DNA of 12,135 nt from Coriobacteriia bacterium (GTDB taxonomy: Bacteria > Actinomycetota > Coriobacteriia > WRKU01 > WQUG01). The notes under the pieces were generated by a model that was not told where the DNA came from, made no database searches, and was given only the letters and a program-made list of their open reading frames with translations. Shown piece after piece: positions 1-6,752 of this stretch (positions are counted from its first letter, which is position 1; each line of letters opens with the position of its first letter). The position numbers and the translations under genes are program-made. Location of the stretch: positions 1 through 12,135 of the forward strand of contig WREJ01000019.1 in NCBI GenBank assembly GCA_009779395.1, given 5' to 3'.

Positions 1-1042
1 CTTCTGCAGACTGCTGCGGCAGAAAGGCAGCCAGGGCGCGCTGGGCAGTCTCTTCTAGGTCACACGACAGCTGAGGCAGCTTTTCAAGTAGTGCAATCGT
101 TTCTGCCGCAAGCGCCGTAATATCTCCTGCGGCAATCAGTCGTGTTGTTGTGTCACTCAGTAGTACCTCGGGTAGCCCACCCACCGCAAAAGCAAGCACG
201 GGTCTTTGTGCGCGCTGTGCTTCGACAGCAACCAGCGAAAATGCTTCGGCACGTGAGGGTATCAGCAGCAGGTCTACCTTTGAGAGAAACTCATAGGTCT
301 CTTGCTGCCCGAGGAATTTCACCCGACCATCAATGCCAAGGTCACGCGCCATCTTTTGCAGGTGCCTGCGCTGCGAACCTATCCCAGCAATATGAGCTGA
401 AACTTCTGGCAGCTGCGCCTGCACCTTTTCGACAACACGCAAAAATGTGTCACAGCCCTTCACCTTTTCGAGTCGTCCCAGAAAGCCCAAGACTGGCGCT
501 CGTGAATGCCCGGGCAGTGAGGTCACTTGCCCCTGCGGCAGCGCGACCCCATTGTAGATTACCTCGACCAGGTCTGGACAGACTCCCTGTGACACAAGCT
601 CTGCTTTTAGCGCACGGGAGACAGCGATATGTCCTGTGATGCTTTTCTGCACACGACGCGCCAGTAGTTTTCGCGCGATTCGTGCTGCGGTACTACTGCT
701 TGCCGCTGGCATACTCTGGTGCAGGGCAATCTTTGTGACCTGCGGACCCGTGCGCGCCATTCCCACAAGACAGTTTGTCCAAAACCCTGAACCAACAAGG
801 ATATCTGCTCCCTCTGTTGCTGTTGTTAGGGCGCGCAGTGCTGTCACTACCTGTGTCGGCGCAAGGTCACACTCGACAGTATCTGCTCCCAATGCACGGG
901 CTGCCTGTGCAAACTCAGATTGAGCTGCAGCTACCACGCTAACAGCACACTCACGCTTAAGCAGGCCCTCTATCACGCACAGCAGCTGTTGCTCTCCCCC
1001 ACCAAGCCCTCTAGCAAAATTATTGACAAAGACCACTTTCAC
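1..1042 (-). CDS. GT4-family glycosyltransferase, 3' end cut by window edge
   Basis: The frame is open from a GTG at 1042 to the left edge, giving 347 visible residues with the stop outside. It is a retaining GT-B enzyme of family GT4, which transfers a sugar from a nucleotide donor to a glycan or lipid at the cytoplasmic membrane face. Visible motifs are the N-terminal glycine-rich acceptor loop (GLGGGE, about 12-17), the donor-phosphate motif GRLEKVKG (about 189-196), and the EX7E motif with Glu266 and Glu274, followed by GGLPEV. All key residues are present, so it should be active. The GTG lies one base after the TAA of the upstream GT2 gene, which points to translational coupling. An in-frame GTG at 1054 or 1036 could also serve, and no strong Shine-Dalgarno site decides between them. 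Typical GT4 proteins have 350-400 residues, so little is missing. Donor and acceptor are unknown. Confidence 0.9.
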   Translation of the reverse strand, partial: MKVVFVNNFARGLGGGEQQLLCVIEGLLKRECAVSVVAAAQSEFAQAARALGADTVECDLAPTQVVTALRALTTATEGADILVGSGFWTNCLVGMARTGPQVTKIALHQSMPAASSSTAARIARKLLARRVQKSITGHIAVSRALKAELVSQGVCPDLVEVIYNGVALPQGQVTSLPGHSRAPVLGFLGRLEKVKGCDTFLRVVEKVQAQLPEVSAHIAGIGSQRRHLQKMARDLGIDGRVKFLGQQETYEFLSKVDLLLIPSRAEAFSLVAVEAQRAQRPVLAFAVGGLPEVLLSDTTTRLIAAGDITALAAETIALLEKLPQLSCDLEETAQRALAAFLPQQSAE

Positions 1043-1043
1043 C

Positions 1044-1946
1044 TTAGCTGGCACCGCCCCGCAGATTTCGCGTCTTTGCAATCAAAAATTCGCTCACACG
1101 TCTCCCCAACAGGCGATAGAGTTTTCTGCGCACTGCAATATTGCGTGCCAGTTCTTGCTGACGTAAGCGAACAGCTGCTGCTTGGCTTTCTTGCAGCACC
1201 CCGCTAGCAAGAAGGTCGCCTAACAGCTGATAGTCAGAGCTTCGCATTTTTACTGCGTCTTCTGTTTTTTGGTTGGGCGTAACATGATAGAGAGAGAGAT
1301 CCACGGGCTGATAGATATGACGCGCACCACCCGCCAAGGCACGCAGCCAAAAATCGTAGTCCTCATTGTACACTTCGCTACGAAAACCGCCCCTAGCCTC
1401 AAAAACCTCACGACGAATCGCAGCAGAACCATAAATCAGCGGCTTTTGGATCACATCATCGATTGCCAGACTGAGCTGTCTTTGGAATCGTTCTCCCCGA
1501 TGAAAGCGCACTGTCTTGCCGCCGGCAAAGACCTGCAAGGCATTTGCTGCGTAAATGTCATAGTCTGGACGAGAGGCAATAAGTTCTGCCGTCATTTCGC
1601 AGTATTCAGGCAGCAATTCATCGTCAGCACCCAGCTGCACAAGAAAGTCACCTGTTGCAGCGCGCGCTGCTGTGTTTAAAGCTGCTGCAGTACCCGCATT
1701 TTCCTGGAAGATGCTTCTTATGCGACTGTCATCAGAGGCATAGTCTGCTAAAAGGGCAGCTGTTGTATCAGTAGAGCCGTCGTCAACAACCACACACTCC
1801 CAATCATCATAGGTTTGAGCGCGCACAGAATCAAGGGTACGACCAAGCGTGCTCGCAGCGTTGTACGCAGGAACAATAATGCTGAATTGTGGTCGTGCTT
1901 TGCCCGTGGCTTTCTCATGTTCTGAAGTCATAGCATCTGTTATCAT
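1044..1946 (-). CDS. GT2-family (GT-A fold) glycosyltransferase
   Basis: A 300-residue inverting glycosyltransferase of family GT2. The fold begins with VPAYN (25-29), followed by the nucleotide-binding DDGSTD (55-60), the metal-binding ADD of the DxD type (107-109) and the ED pair NEDYDFW (Glu195, Asp196), which supplies the probable catalytic base. It has no transmembrane segment, and its Arg/Lys-rich C-terminus may associate with the membrane surface. Its length is normal for a soluble GT2 that adds one sugar to a capsule, O-antigen or similar glycan. The gene heads a two-gene minus-strand unit with the partial GT4 gene. The start is uncertain. The ATG at 1946 has GAGG only one base upstream, which is too close for a normal Shine-Dalgarno site. 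The ATG at 1931 lies just downstream of a TATGAT element and could be read without a leader. Residues before about 18 look unconserved, so either start leaves the domain intact. Confidence 0.93.
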   Translation of the reverse strand: MITDAMTSEHEKATGKARPQFSIIVPAYNAASTLGRTLDSVRAQTYDDWECVVVDDGSTDTTAALLADYASDDSRIRSIFQENAGTAAALNTAARAATGDFLVQLGADDELLPEYCEMTAELIASRPDYDIYAANALQVFAGGKTVRFHRGERFQRQLSLAIDDVIQKPLIYGSAAIRREVFEARGGFRSEVYNEDYDFWLRALAGGARHIYQPVDLSLYHVTPNQKTEDAVKMRSSDYQLLGDLLASGVLQESQAAAVRLRQQELARNIAVRRKLYRLLGRRVSEFLIAKTRNLRGGAS

Positions 1947-1947
1947 A
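1941..1947. promoter_or_regulatory. Possible overlapping -10 elements between divergent genes
   Basis: The bases read TATCAT on the plus strand (1941-1946) and TATGAT on the minus strand (1947-1942). Each matches the TATAAT consensus at five of six positions. Neither strand has a convincing -35 at 16-18 bases. The minus-strand element overlaps the ATG at 1946, so if it is a promoter, transcription would begin near 1935 and translation would use the ATG at 1931. This is weak evidence based on sequence match alone. Confidence 0.25.
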
Positions 1948-2007
1948 CCTCATGTTGAGTTTTGATTCTGCCAATTGCCTGCCGCAGGGGTGGCAGCAGC
2001 GAGGATT

Positions 2008-2012
2008 GAGGG
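2008..2012 (+). promoter_or_regulatory. Shine-Dalgarno site fixing the oxidoreductase start
   Basis: GAGGG lies five bases upstream of the ATG at 2018. It favours this start over an in-frame upstream one at 1952, which would add 22 residues of non-Rossmann sequence and nearly reach the GT2 start on the other strand. Confidence 0.75.
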
Positions 2013-2017
2013 TATTT

Positions 2018-2983
2018 ATGAGTGAAGCAAAACTTCGCGGTGCCGTTTTTGGCGCAGGAAACATGGGGCGACACCACATACGCATCATGGATGCACACCC
2101 CCACATCGATCTTGTTGCGATTGTCGACCCCGACCTCGAGCGCGCGCGTCAGCACCCTTCTGCCGCTCATACTCCTGTCTATAGCTCTGCAGAAGAGTTA
2201 CCCTCCATTGATTTGGCAGTCGTAGCCATTCCAACTCAGTACCATCTGGCAACGGGACGTGCATTACTACAGCGTGGCGTGCACACACTGATTGAAAAGC
2301 CGCTGGCAGGAAACCCTGCAGACGCACAAGAACTGGTTGATGCCGCTACTGCTGCTGGCGTCATTTTAGCGACAGGTCACGTTGAGCGTTTTAATCCCGC
2401 TGTCAATACTCTGGCGCGCCTGATTGACGAGCCACTGTTCATTAGCATCGAACGTCTTTCTCCCTATACTCCCCGCATCAAGGACAGTGTGGTCTTTGAC
2501 CTCACCATCCACGATATTGACCTTGCCTGCTGGCTAGCTGGTGGTTATCCCACAGAAATCGCTGCCTCGGGCACGTCTGTCTTTAGCGACACAATTGACG
2601 CAGCAAGTAGTGTCCTCAAGTTTCCCAGCGGCTGCGTTGTCACCCTGCAAACCAGTCGTATCACCAACGACAAAATACGCCGCATTTCAGTCTCTGAGAA
2701 AGAGCGCTTCATTGTCGCTGACACCCTGTACCAATCCATCGAAGTACGCAAACAAGCCAAAGTCTCGTACCGACAAAAGGGCAACGAGATGACCTTTGAG
2801 CAAACCAGCGTCGTCGAATCACTGTCACTTGATAAAAGCGGCGAGCCGCTGCGCAAACAACTCGACGATTTTGTCCAGGCAATCAAAACAGACGGCACAC
2901 CCATCGTCGACGGCACAGCAGGTCTTGCCGCTGTCGAGTTGGCATATGCGATTGAAGCACTGTGCCTAGAGGCAGACGTCTAA
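2018..2983 (+). CDS. Gfo/Idh/MocA-family sugar-nucleotide 3-dehydrogenase (GnnA/WbpB-like)
   Basis: A 321-residue NAD(P)-dependent oxidoreductase. The Rossmann motif GAGNMG is at 12-17, the acid VDPD that would contact the cofactor ribose is at about 37-40, the family signature EKP is at 93-95 (Lys94 is the usual catalytic residue), and a GHVERFNP segment is at about 120-127. IHDID (His165, Asp168) supplies the second conserved active-site histidine. From memory, GHxERFNP together with HDID is typical of the UDP-GlcNAc 3-dehydrogenase group, which oxidises C3 of UDP-GlcNAc or its uronic acid. The aminotransferase in the same window fits as the next step, although the two genes are on opposite strands. 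The length matches WbpB/GnnA-type enzymes. The gene stands alone between two minus-strand units, and its stop is seven bases from the stop of the convergent neighbour. Inositol or other sugar dehydrogenases of this superfamily are alternatives. Confidence 0.9.
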   Translation: MSEAKLRGAVFGAGNMGRHHIRIMDAHPHIDLVAIVDPDLERARQHPSAAHTPVYSSAEELPSIDLAVVAIPTQYHLATGRALLQRGVHTLIEKPLAGNPADAQELVDAATAAGVILATGHVERFNPAVNTLARLIDEPLFISIERLSPYTPRIKDSVVFDLTIHDIDLACWLAGGYPTEIAASGTSVFSDTIDAASSVLKFPSGCVVTLQTSRITNDKIRRISVSEKERFIVADTLYQSIEVRKQAKVSYRQKGNEMTFEQTSVVESLSLDKSGEPLRKQLDDFVQAIKTDGTPIVDGTAGLAAVELAYAIEALCLEADV

Positions 2984-2990
2984 CGCTTAT

Positions 2991-4235
2991 TTAGTGTTTG
3001 CCGCACGCAGCTGAGAGTGCCTTTGGCTCTGTGCGCAGCATTTCTTCATACAGCAACAGTAGTCGCTGCCCTTGGACGTCTCCTGCAAATTGCTGTGCCA
3101 GATCAAGCGCAGCACGCTTCATCTGCAGCAGCTGCTCTTTGTCTTGTGAGAGTTTGTCCAGAGCAGCAGCAATGCTGGGCGCATCAGGCGTTTCAAGCAA
3201 CAGGGCAAACTCACGGGGATGTGCTGCACTGACACGAGACAGAGCCTTTGTTTTGGGAGCAATTATCGCTAGTCCCGCTGACAGGTACTCGAAAAACTTA
3301 TTGGGAAGCGCACCATCAAAATGCCTGCTTAGGCAGGGATAGGCAAGAACGCCAATATCGTGGTCGCTTAATGTTTCTATCAAGTTATCTACGGGAACGG
3401 GCGCGTGAATCTGCACGCGATTTGCAAGTCCATGCTTTCGTATGAAGCTCTGCAGGCTGCCTTCTCTGTCTCCGCTGCCATAGATAGCAAGGCACAAGTC
3501 GGGACAGGCACGCACTGCCATAAGCAAGTCGAGCAGACCACGGTCACCAACCAAATTGCCTGCATACACTACCCGCAGCGGATCATGTATGGGCGTAACA
3601 GCTGCACTGATATCTGTGGGCGCATTGTAGATAACCGCAGGCTTTCTCGCTAGGTTATACTCGGCCTTGTAGTCGCTGGCAAGTTCGTCAGAAACGGTAA
3701 TAGCAAGGTCAACGTTTTTGTCCAGGTCGCTCTCTACCTGCTGAAGGTGAATACGCTTTGTCCGGCGCATCTTCGTGTCATATTTGTGGTCGGGCCAGTG
3801 CTCGTGAGCGTCATAGACCACATAGGCATCCAGCTGTTCAGCAGCTTGCGTGCATGCCTTCAGCACATCAGGATTAACAGCACAGATGATATCTGGCTTT
3901 AGGGCAACAATCTTTTCTGCCATGAGCTTTGTTCCAAACATGCCAAAGCGACAAAAGCGCAGGACAGTACGTGCCTTGCGCAGCGTACGATTGCTGATGC
4001 CCCGAAAGACAAAAAAACTGAACGTGCTTGGTGGTGCCTCGACGGGTTGTGCGGTAATCACGCTGAAAGGTTCATCTGCAAAGCGACTTATGTCAACACC
4101 GTAAAAGAAGGCAAGAATCGTCACTTCAGCACCGTAGCGTGCCAGTGCGCGTGCTGTTTTTATGCTGCGCCAATCAACAGGATTGCGCAAAACAATGCAG
4201 ATGCGCATACCAGCGATGCTGCTATTTTGTAGCAT
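2991..4235 (-). CDS. GT4-family glycosyltransferase, LPNK subfamily
   Basis: A 414-residue GT-B glycosyltransferase. The N-terminal Rossmann half contains DWRSIKTARAL (21-31), YDAHEHW (141-147) and ITVS (179-182). The C-terminal donor half contains YAGNLVGDRG (about 224-233) with the phosphate-contacting Arg, and LPNKFFEYLSAGLA (310-323), where Glu316 matches the second Glu of the EX7E motif. The first Glu is absent, as in its two paralogues here. The likely role is transfer of one hexose or amino sugar in glycan assembly; the substrate is unknown. The start at 4235 overlaps the upstream GT4 gene by 14 bases and has AGGGG four bases upstream. An ATG at 4208 gives a more usual N-terminus (MRICIV) but has no visible Shine-Dalgarno site. 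A hairpin covers the start. It is the last gene of the minus-strand run and ends seven bases from the convergent oxidoreductase. Confidence 0.92.
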   Translation of the reverse strand: MLQNSSIAGMRICIVLRNPVDWRSIKTARALARYGAEVTILAFFYGVDISRFADEPFSVITAQPVEAPPSTFSFFVFRGISNRTLRKARTVLRFCRFGMFGTKLMAEKIVALKPDIICAVNPDVLKACTQAAEQLDAYVVYDAHEHWPDHKYDTKMRRTKRIHLQQVESDLDKNVDLAITVSDELASDYKAEYNLARKPAVIYNAPTDISAAVTPIHDPLRVVYAGNLVGDRGLLDLLMAVRACPDLCLAIYGSGDREGSLQSFIRKHGLANRVQIHAPVPVDNLIETLSDHDIGVLAYPCLSRHFDGALPNKFFEYLSAGLAIIAPKTKALSRVSAAHPREFALLLETPDAPSIAAALDKLSQDKEQLLQMKRAALDLAQQFAGDVQGQRLLLLYEEMLRTEPKALSAACGKH

Positions 4236-4238
4236 CGC
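4213..4238 (-). promoter_or_regulatory. Hairpin over the stop/start overlap of two glycosyltransferase genes
   Basis: In the minus-strand transcript GCGATGCT (4238-4231) pairs perfectly with AGCATCGC (4220-4213) across a ten-base loop. The 5' arm contains the downstream ATG (4235-4233) and the loop contains the upstream TAG (4224-4222). The Shine-Dalgarno AGGGG (4244-4240) lies just outside the stem. A ribosome finishing the upstream gene would open this structure, so it could enforce translational coupling. Eight-base stems occur by chance in a window this long; the placement is the argument for function. Confidence 0.4.
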
Positions 4239-5511
4239 GCCCCTGCTTTGCCTCGTGCCTGTGCTTCAAATCACCGTAAAGATCCACCAGCTTTTCTGCC
4301 TGGCGTGCCCATGCATACTGTCCAGCAGCAGCAAGCGATGCCTCTTTCATGCGCATAATCTGCTCTCTGTCAGCCACCAAATCACCCAGAACTTGCGCCG
4401 TATGCTCGACACCTTTTTGCTCATAGACAATGCCGCAGGACTCTTTTTGCACAATCTCTGCTATGGGTGGCAGATTGCTCGATGCGATTGCCAGCCCGGC
4501 ACACATGTAGTCAAAAAGCTTATTGGGAAGCGTGACCAGGAAATTTTCGTCCTTCGCAAGGGAGTTAATGATGCCAACATCGTAGTCTTCGGCAGCAGCA
4601 ACCACCTCAAAGGGGGCAACGGGCGGAATAACCTTTACCGTCTGCTGCAAAGCCATTTGGGTGATTAAGTGCTGGATTGCCTCTGCATCTTGACCCCAAC
4701 CCTGCAGGGTTAAAGTAGCACGCCCGCGCAGTGTATCCATAGCCGCAACTAACTCGAGCAAATTACGGTCAGCTGCAAAAGCTCCCTGGAAAAAGAGTCT
4801 GACTGGGTCATGCACTGGACGAGTACGTCCAGCAACCCTTGTGCCTCCATTGTACAGCACCACCGGCGTGAGGTCAGTGCGTCCGTAGATCTCACACAGA
4901 CGCTTGCCAATCGCTGGACTAACGGTAACCAGCGCATCAATGGCAGGAAAGAAGTCACGTTCGACACGCGCAAGCTGCTCTTTTATGTCAGGCACAAGAA
5001 AGTGGAGTGCTAGATACAATTCGTGCGCGTCATAAACCAGCAAGGCTCCGTTTGCCTGTGCAATGTGGTAAGCCGCATACAGCGTATCAAGGTCATGCGC
5101 GTGAACGATGTCAAAGGTATAGGGTCGCGCTGCCTCTATCATTTCCTGGCGGGCAGCCTGCAGAGATATGCCATAAGCCTTGCTTTTTGCAAGGTAGCGC
5201 CGATGCCGCGAATGCGTGATGGTCTTATTGACTAAAACCCTGAGAGGATAGCAGACATCTTCGCGTCCCAGTCGCGGCACAATGGGTTTTCCTCGCAGGT
5301 TTGGCTGTGCCAAAATCAAGCGATAGGGAGCATCTTCCATAATATCGGGCGGATACTCATGCCCCAGACCAAAGACGATAACTTCGGCTCCTGCATAGGC
5401 CAAAGTTTCTGCTTCTTTTCTTACCCGCGCATCAATCGCTAGATTGTTTGACACCAGCATACAGACACGTAAGCCACGCAGCCTCTGGAGGTCTTTTTGT
5501 GTCACCGTCAT
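4222..5511 (-). CDS. GT4-family glycosyltransferase, LPNK subfamily
   Basis: A 429-residue GT-B enzyme. The opening strand LRVCMLVSNN is followed by DARVRKEAETL (27-37), HAHD (137-140), YDAHELY (160-166), LVTVSP (194-199), FQGAFAADRN (241-250) and LPNKLFDYMCAGLA (328-341). Asp334 replaces the usual second Glu of EX7E, which is a conservative change. The order HAHD, YDAHE, LPNKLF is the hallmark of a GT4 subgroup common in exopolysaccharide loci. It is expected to act at the cytoplasmic face of the membrane; the sugar is unknown. It starts 12 bases after the aminotransferase stop and overlaps the next gene by 14 bases, so the three form one transcription unit. The Shine-Dalgarno site is weak (AGAG), which suggests reliance on translation from upstream. 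The C-terminal tail after about residue 415 is short, charged and probably disordered. Confidence 0.93.
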   Translation of the reverse strand: MTVTQKDLQRLRGLRVCMLVSNNLAIDARVRKEAETLAYAGAEVIVFGLGHEYPPDIMEDAPYRLILAQPNLRGKPIVPRLGREDVCYPLRVLVNKTITHSRHRRYLAKSKAYGISLQAARQEMIEAARPYTFDIVHAHDLDTLYAAYHIAQANGALLVYDAHELYLALHFLVPDIKEQLARVERDFFPAIDALVTVSPAIGKRLCEIYGRTDLTPVVLYNGGTRVAGRTRPVHDPVRLFFQGAFAADRNLLELVAAMDTLRGRATLTLQGWGQDAEAIQHLITQMALQQTVKVIPPVAPFEVVAAAEDYDVGIINSLAKDENFLVTLPNKLFDYMCAGLAIASSNLPPIAEIVQKESCGIVYEQKGVEHTAQVLGDLVADREQIMRMKEASLAAAGQYAWARQAEKLVDLYGDLKHRHEAKQGRDATK

Positions 5512-5523
5512 ATGCTCTGCATC

Positions 5524-6633
5524 TTAACTGGCAAAAAACGCGCCAAGAGCTGCGATAACTTCGTCTTGTTGCTCGCGCGTAATCCCCGGATAGCAGGGCA
5601 AGGCAAAGGTCTTTGAAGCACTGTCCTCGGCAACCGGCAAAGACGGGCGTACAAAACCAGGAACCTTGAGCAGCACATCTTGTTCATGCAAAGATTTCGG
5701 GTAATAGAGCGCACTGCCAATGCCTTGCTGTTGCAGGTAGGCAACAATTTCAGGAGCGCGCGCAGATTTCAGCACAAACAGATGGTAGACCATCTTTCCC
5801 CAGTCGCGCTCGACAGGCAATTCAAGCTCAGTTATCGCTGCAAGATGCTGCCTGTAGTAAGCAGCCGCTTCACGTCGTTGGTTATTCCACTCATCCAGCT
5901 TTGCCAAACGCAAGGACAAAAGTCCTGCCTGCAAGGCATCAAGGCGCGAGTTCACCCCAAAGGTCGTATGCAGGTACTTGCTGGCCTCGCCGTGGCGCGC
6001 CACCAGACGCATACGGTCTGCCAGTTCCTTGTCATCGGTGGTAATGCAGCCGCCGTCCCCTGCCCCACCCAGATTTTTTGTCGGGAAAAAGCTGAAAGCT
6101 GCAGCCCGTCCCAGACTGCCCGCACGCTTACCCTTGTAAGTCGCCCCAATCGCCTGACAGGCATCCTCGATAATAACAAGGTCGTGACGCTGGGCAATGT
6201 CGTTGAGTGCGTCCATGTCAACACACTGACCATAGATGTGAACTGGCATAATCGCCTTTGTCCTGCCTGAGATATGTGCTTCGATAAGTGCTGGGTCAAT
6301 GTTGTAAGTTCCTGGCTCGATATCAACTAAAACAGGAGTAGCACCCACGTGAACAATGCACTCAAGCGTTGCAAAAAAGGTCCAGGGAGTCGTAATGACC
6401 TCATCCCCACGTCCAATGCCTAGTGCTTCTAGAATCAAGAACAGCGCGTCGGTGCCATTGGCACAGGCAACACAGTAGTTAACGCCACAGTACTGGGCAA
6501 TCTCTTCCTCGAGCTGCTCGACCCGAGAGCCACCTATGTAAGCTGCCTTTGACATGACGTCAAACCACAAAGCATCGCTCTCTTCCTTTAGCTGAGTATA
6601 TTGCAGAGTTAAGTCCAGTAATGGTACGCCCAT
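5524..6633 (-). CDS. DegT/DnrJ/EryC1/StrS sugar aminotransferase (WbpE/GnnB-like)
   Basis: A 369-residue PLP-dependent aminotransferase that converts a keto-sugar nucleotide to the amino sugar, usually with glutamate as donor. Visible features are PLLDL at the N-terminus, CANGTDAL (57-64), PWTFFAT (83-89), PVHIYGQ (130-136), IIEDACQ with Asp157 and Gln160 near the PLP ring, and SFFPTKNLGGAGDGG (181-195) with Lys186 as the Schiff-base lysine. RHGEASKY and GVNSRLDALQAG follow. All catalytic residues are intact and the length is typical. From memory, the sequence resembles Pseudomonas WbpE, which aminates C3 of UDP-3-keto-GlcNAcA; GnnB is the equivalent for UDP-3-keto-GlcNAc. The ATG at 6633 is chosen because GGGAGGAG lies a few bases upstream; an in-frame TTG at 6648 overlaps that site. 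It is the first gene of the minus-strand run with two GT4 genes. Position-4 aminotransferases (PglE/PseC type) are a less likely alternative. Confidence 0.93.
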   Translation of the reverse strand: MGVPLLDLTLQYTQLKEESDALWFDVMSKAAYIGGSRVEQLEEEIAQYCGVNYCVACANGTDALFLILEALGIGRGDEVITTPWTFFATLECIVHVGATPVLVDIEPGTYNIDPALIEAHISGRTKAIMPVHIYGQCVDMDALNDIAQRHDLVIIEDACQAIGATYKGKRAGSLGRAAAFSFFPTKNLGGAGDGGCITTDDKELADRMRLVARHGEASKYLHTTFGVNSRLDALQAGLLSLRLAKLDEWNNQRREAAAYYRQHLAAITELELPVERDWGKMVYHLFVLKSARAPEIVAYLQQQGIGSALYYPKSLHEQDVLLKVPGFVRPSLPVAEDSASKTFALPCYPGITREQQDEVIAALGAFFAS

Positions 6634-6638
6634 GGTGT

Positions 6639-6646
6639 CTCCTCCC
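6639..6646 (-). promoter_or_regulatory. Shine-Dalgarno site fixing the aminotransferase start
   Basis: GGGAGGAG on the minus strand ends five bases before the ATG at 6633. It is one of the two strongest ribosome-binding sites in the window and rules out the TTG at 6648. Confidence 0.8.
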
Positions 6647-6656
6647 AAAGCACGCG

Positions 6657-6666
6657 CTGCATGCAG
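6657..6666. promoter_or_regulatory. Palindrome CTGCATGCAG, candidate operator
   Basis: A perfect ten-base palindrome in the leader of the aminotransferase unit, between that gene and the divergent glycosyltransferase gene. It could be a half-length repressor or regulator site. It is short enough to be chance, and no second copy was noticed in the other divergent regions. Confidence 0.2.
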
Positions 6667-6695
6667 GCACAGATGCCCCTCTTTTCACACACATA

Positions 6696-6716
6696 AGTAT
6701 AGCGTACTGCTACAAT
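6696..6716. promoter_or_regulatory. Divergent promoter elements facing each other
   Basis: On the plus strand, TGCTACAAT (6708-6716) is an extended -10 (TG, one base, TACAAT) and would start transcription near 6723, giving the plus-strand glycosyltransferase a leader of about 30 bases. On the minus strand, TATACT (6701-6696) is a good -10 that would start near 6689 and serve the aminotransferase unit. No clear -35 was found for either. The core elements are only six bases apart, so two polymerases could not occupy both. Confidence 0.4.
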
Positions 6717-6741
6717 GACAGAGACAGAATTGCCGCAAATT

Positions 6742-6747
6742 GAAGGG
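6742..6747 (+). promoter_or_regulatory. Shine-Dalgarno site for the GTG start at 6753
   Basis: GAAGGG lies five bases upstream of the GTG at 6753. It supports this non-ATG start over in-frame TTG codons just downstream (6762 and 6771). Confidence 0.65.
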
Positions 6748-6752
6748 ACACC

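Noticed and set aside
142..639. Open frame on the plus strand across the left GT4 gene
   Set aside because: It is antisense to a gene with clear GT4 motifs and its translation shows no domain; Arg/Ala-rich shadow frames are common opposite real genes.
2545..2916. Minus-strand open frame of 123 codons inside the oxidoreductase gene
   Set aside because: It lies wholly opposite a gene with a full set of family motifs, and its own translation shows no recognisable fold.
3297..4532. Identical 14-mer CTTATTGGGAAGCG at 3297-3310 and 4519-4532 as a recombination repeat
   Set aside because: It encodes the shared LPNK motif of two paralogous enzymes, so homology explains it without a mobile or regulatory role.
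6633..6648. TTG start at 6648 for the aminotransferase
   Set aside because: It would place the start codon at the edge of the strong GGGAGGAG site that serves the ATG at 6633.
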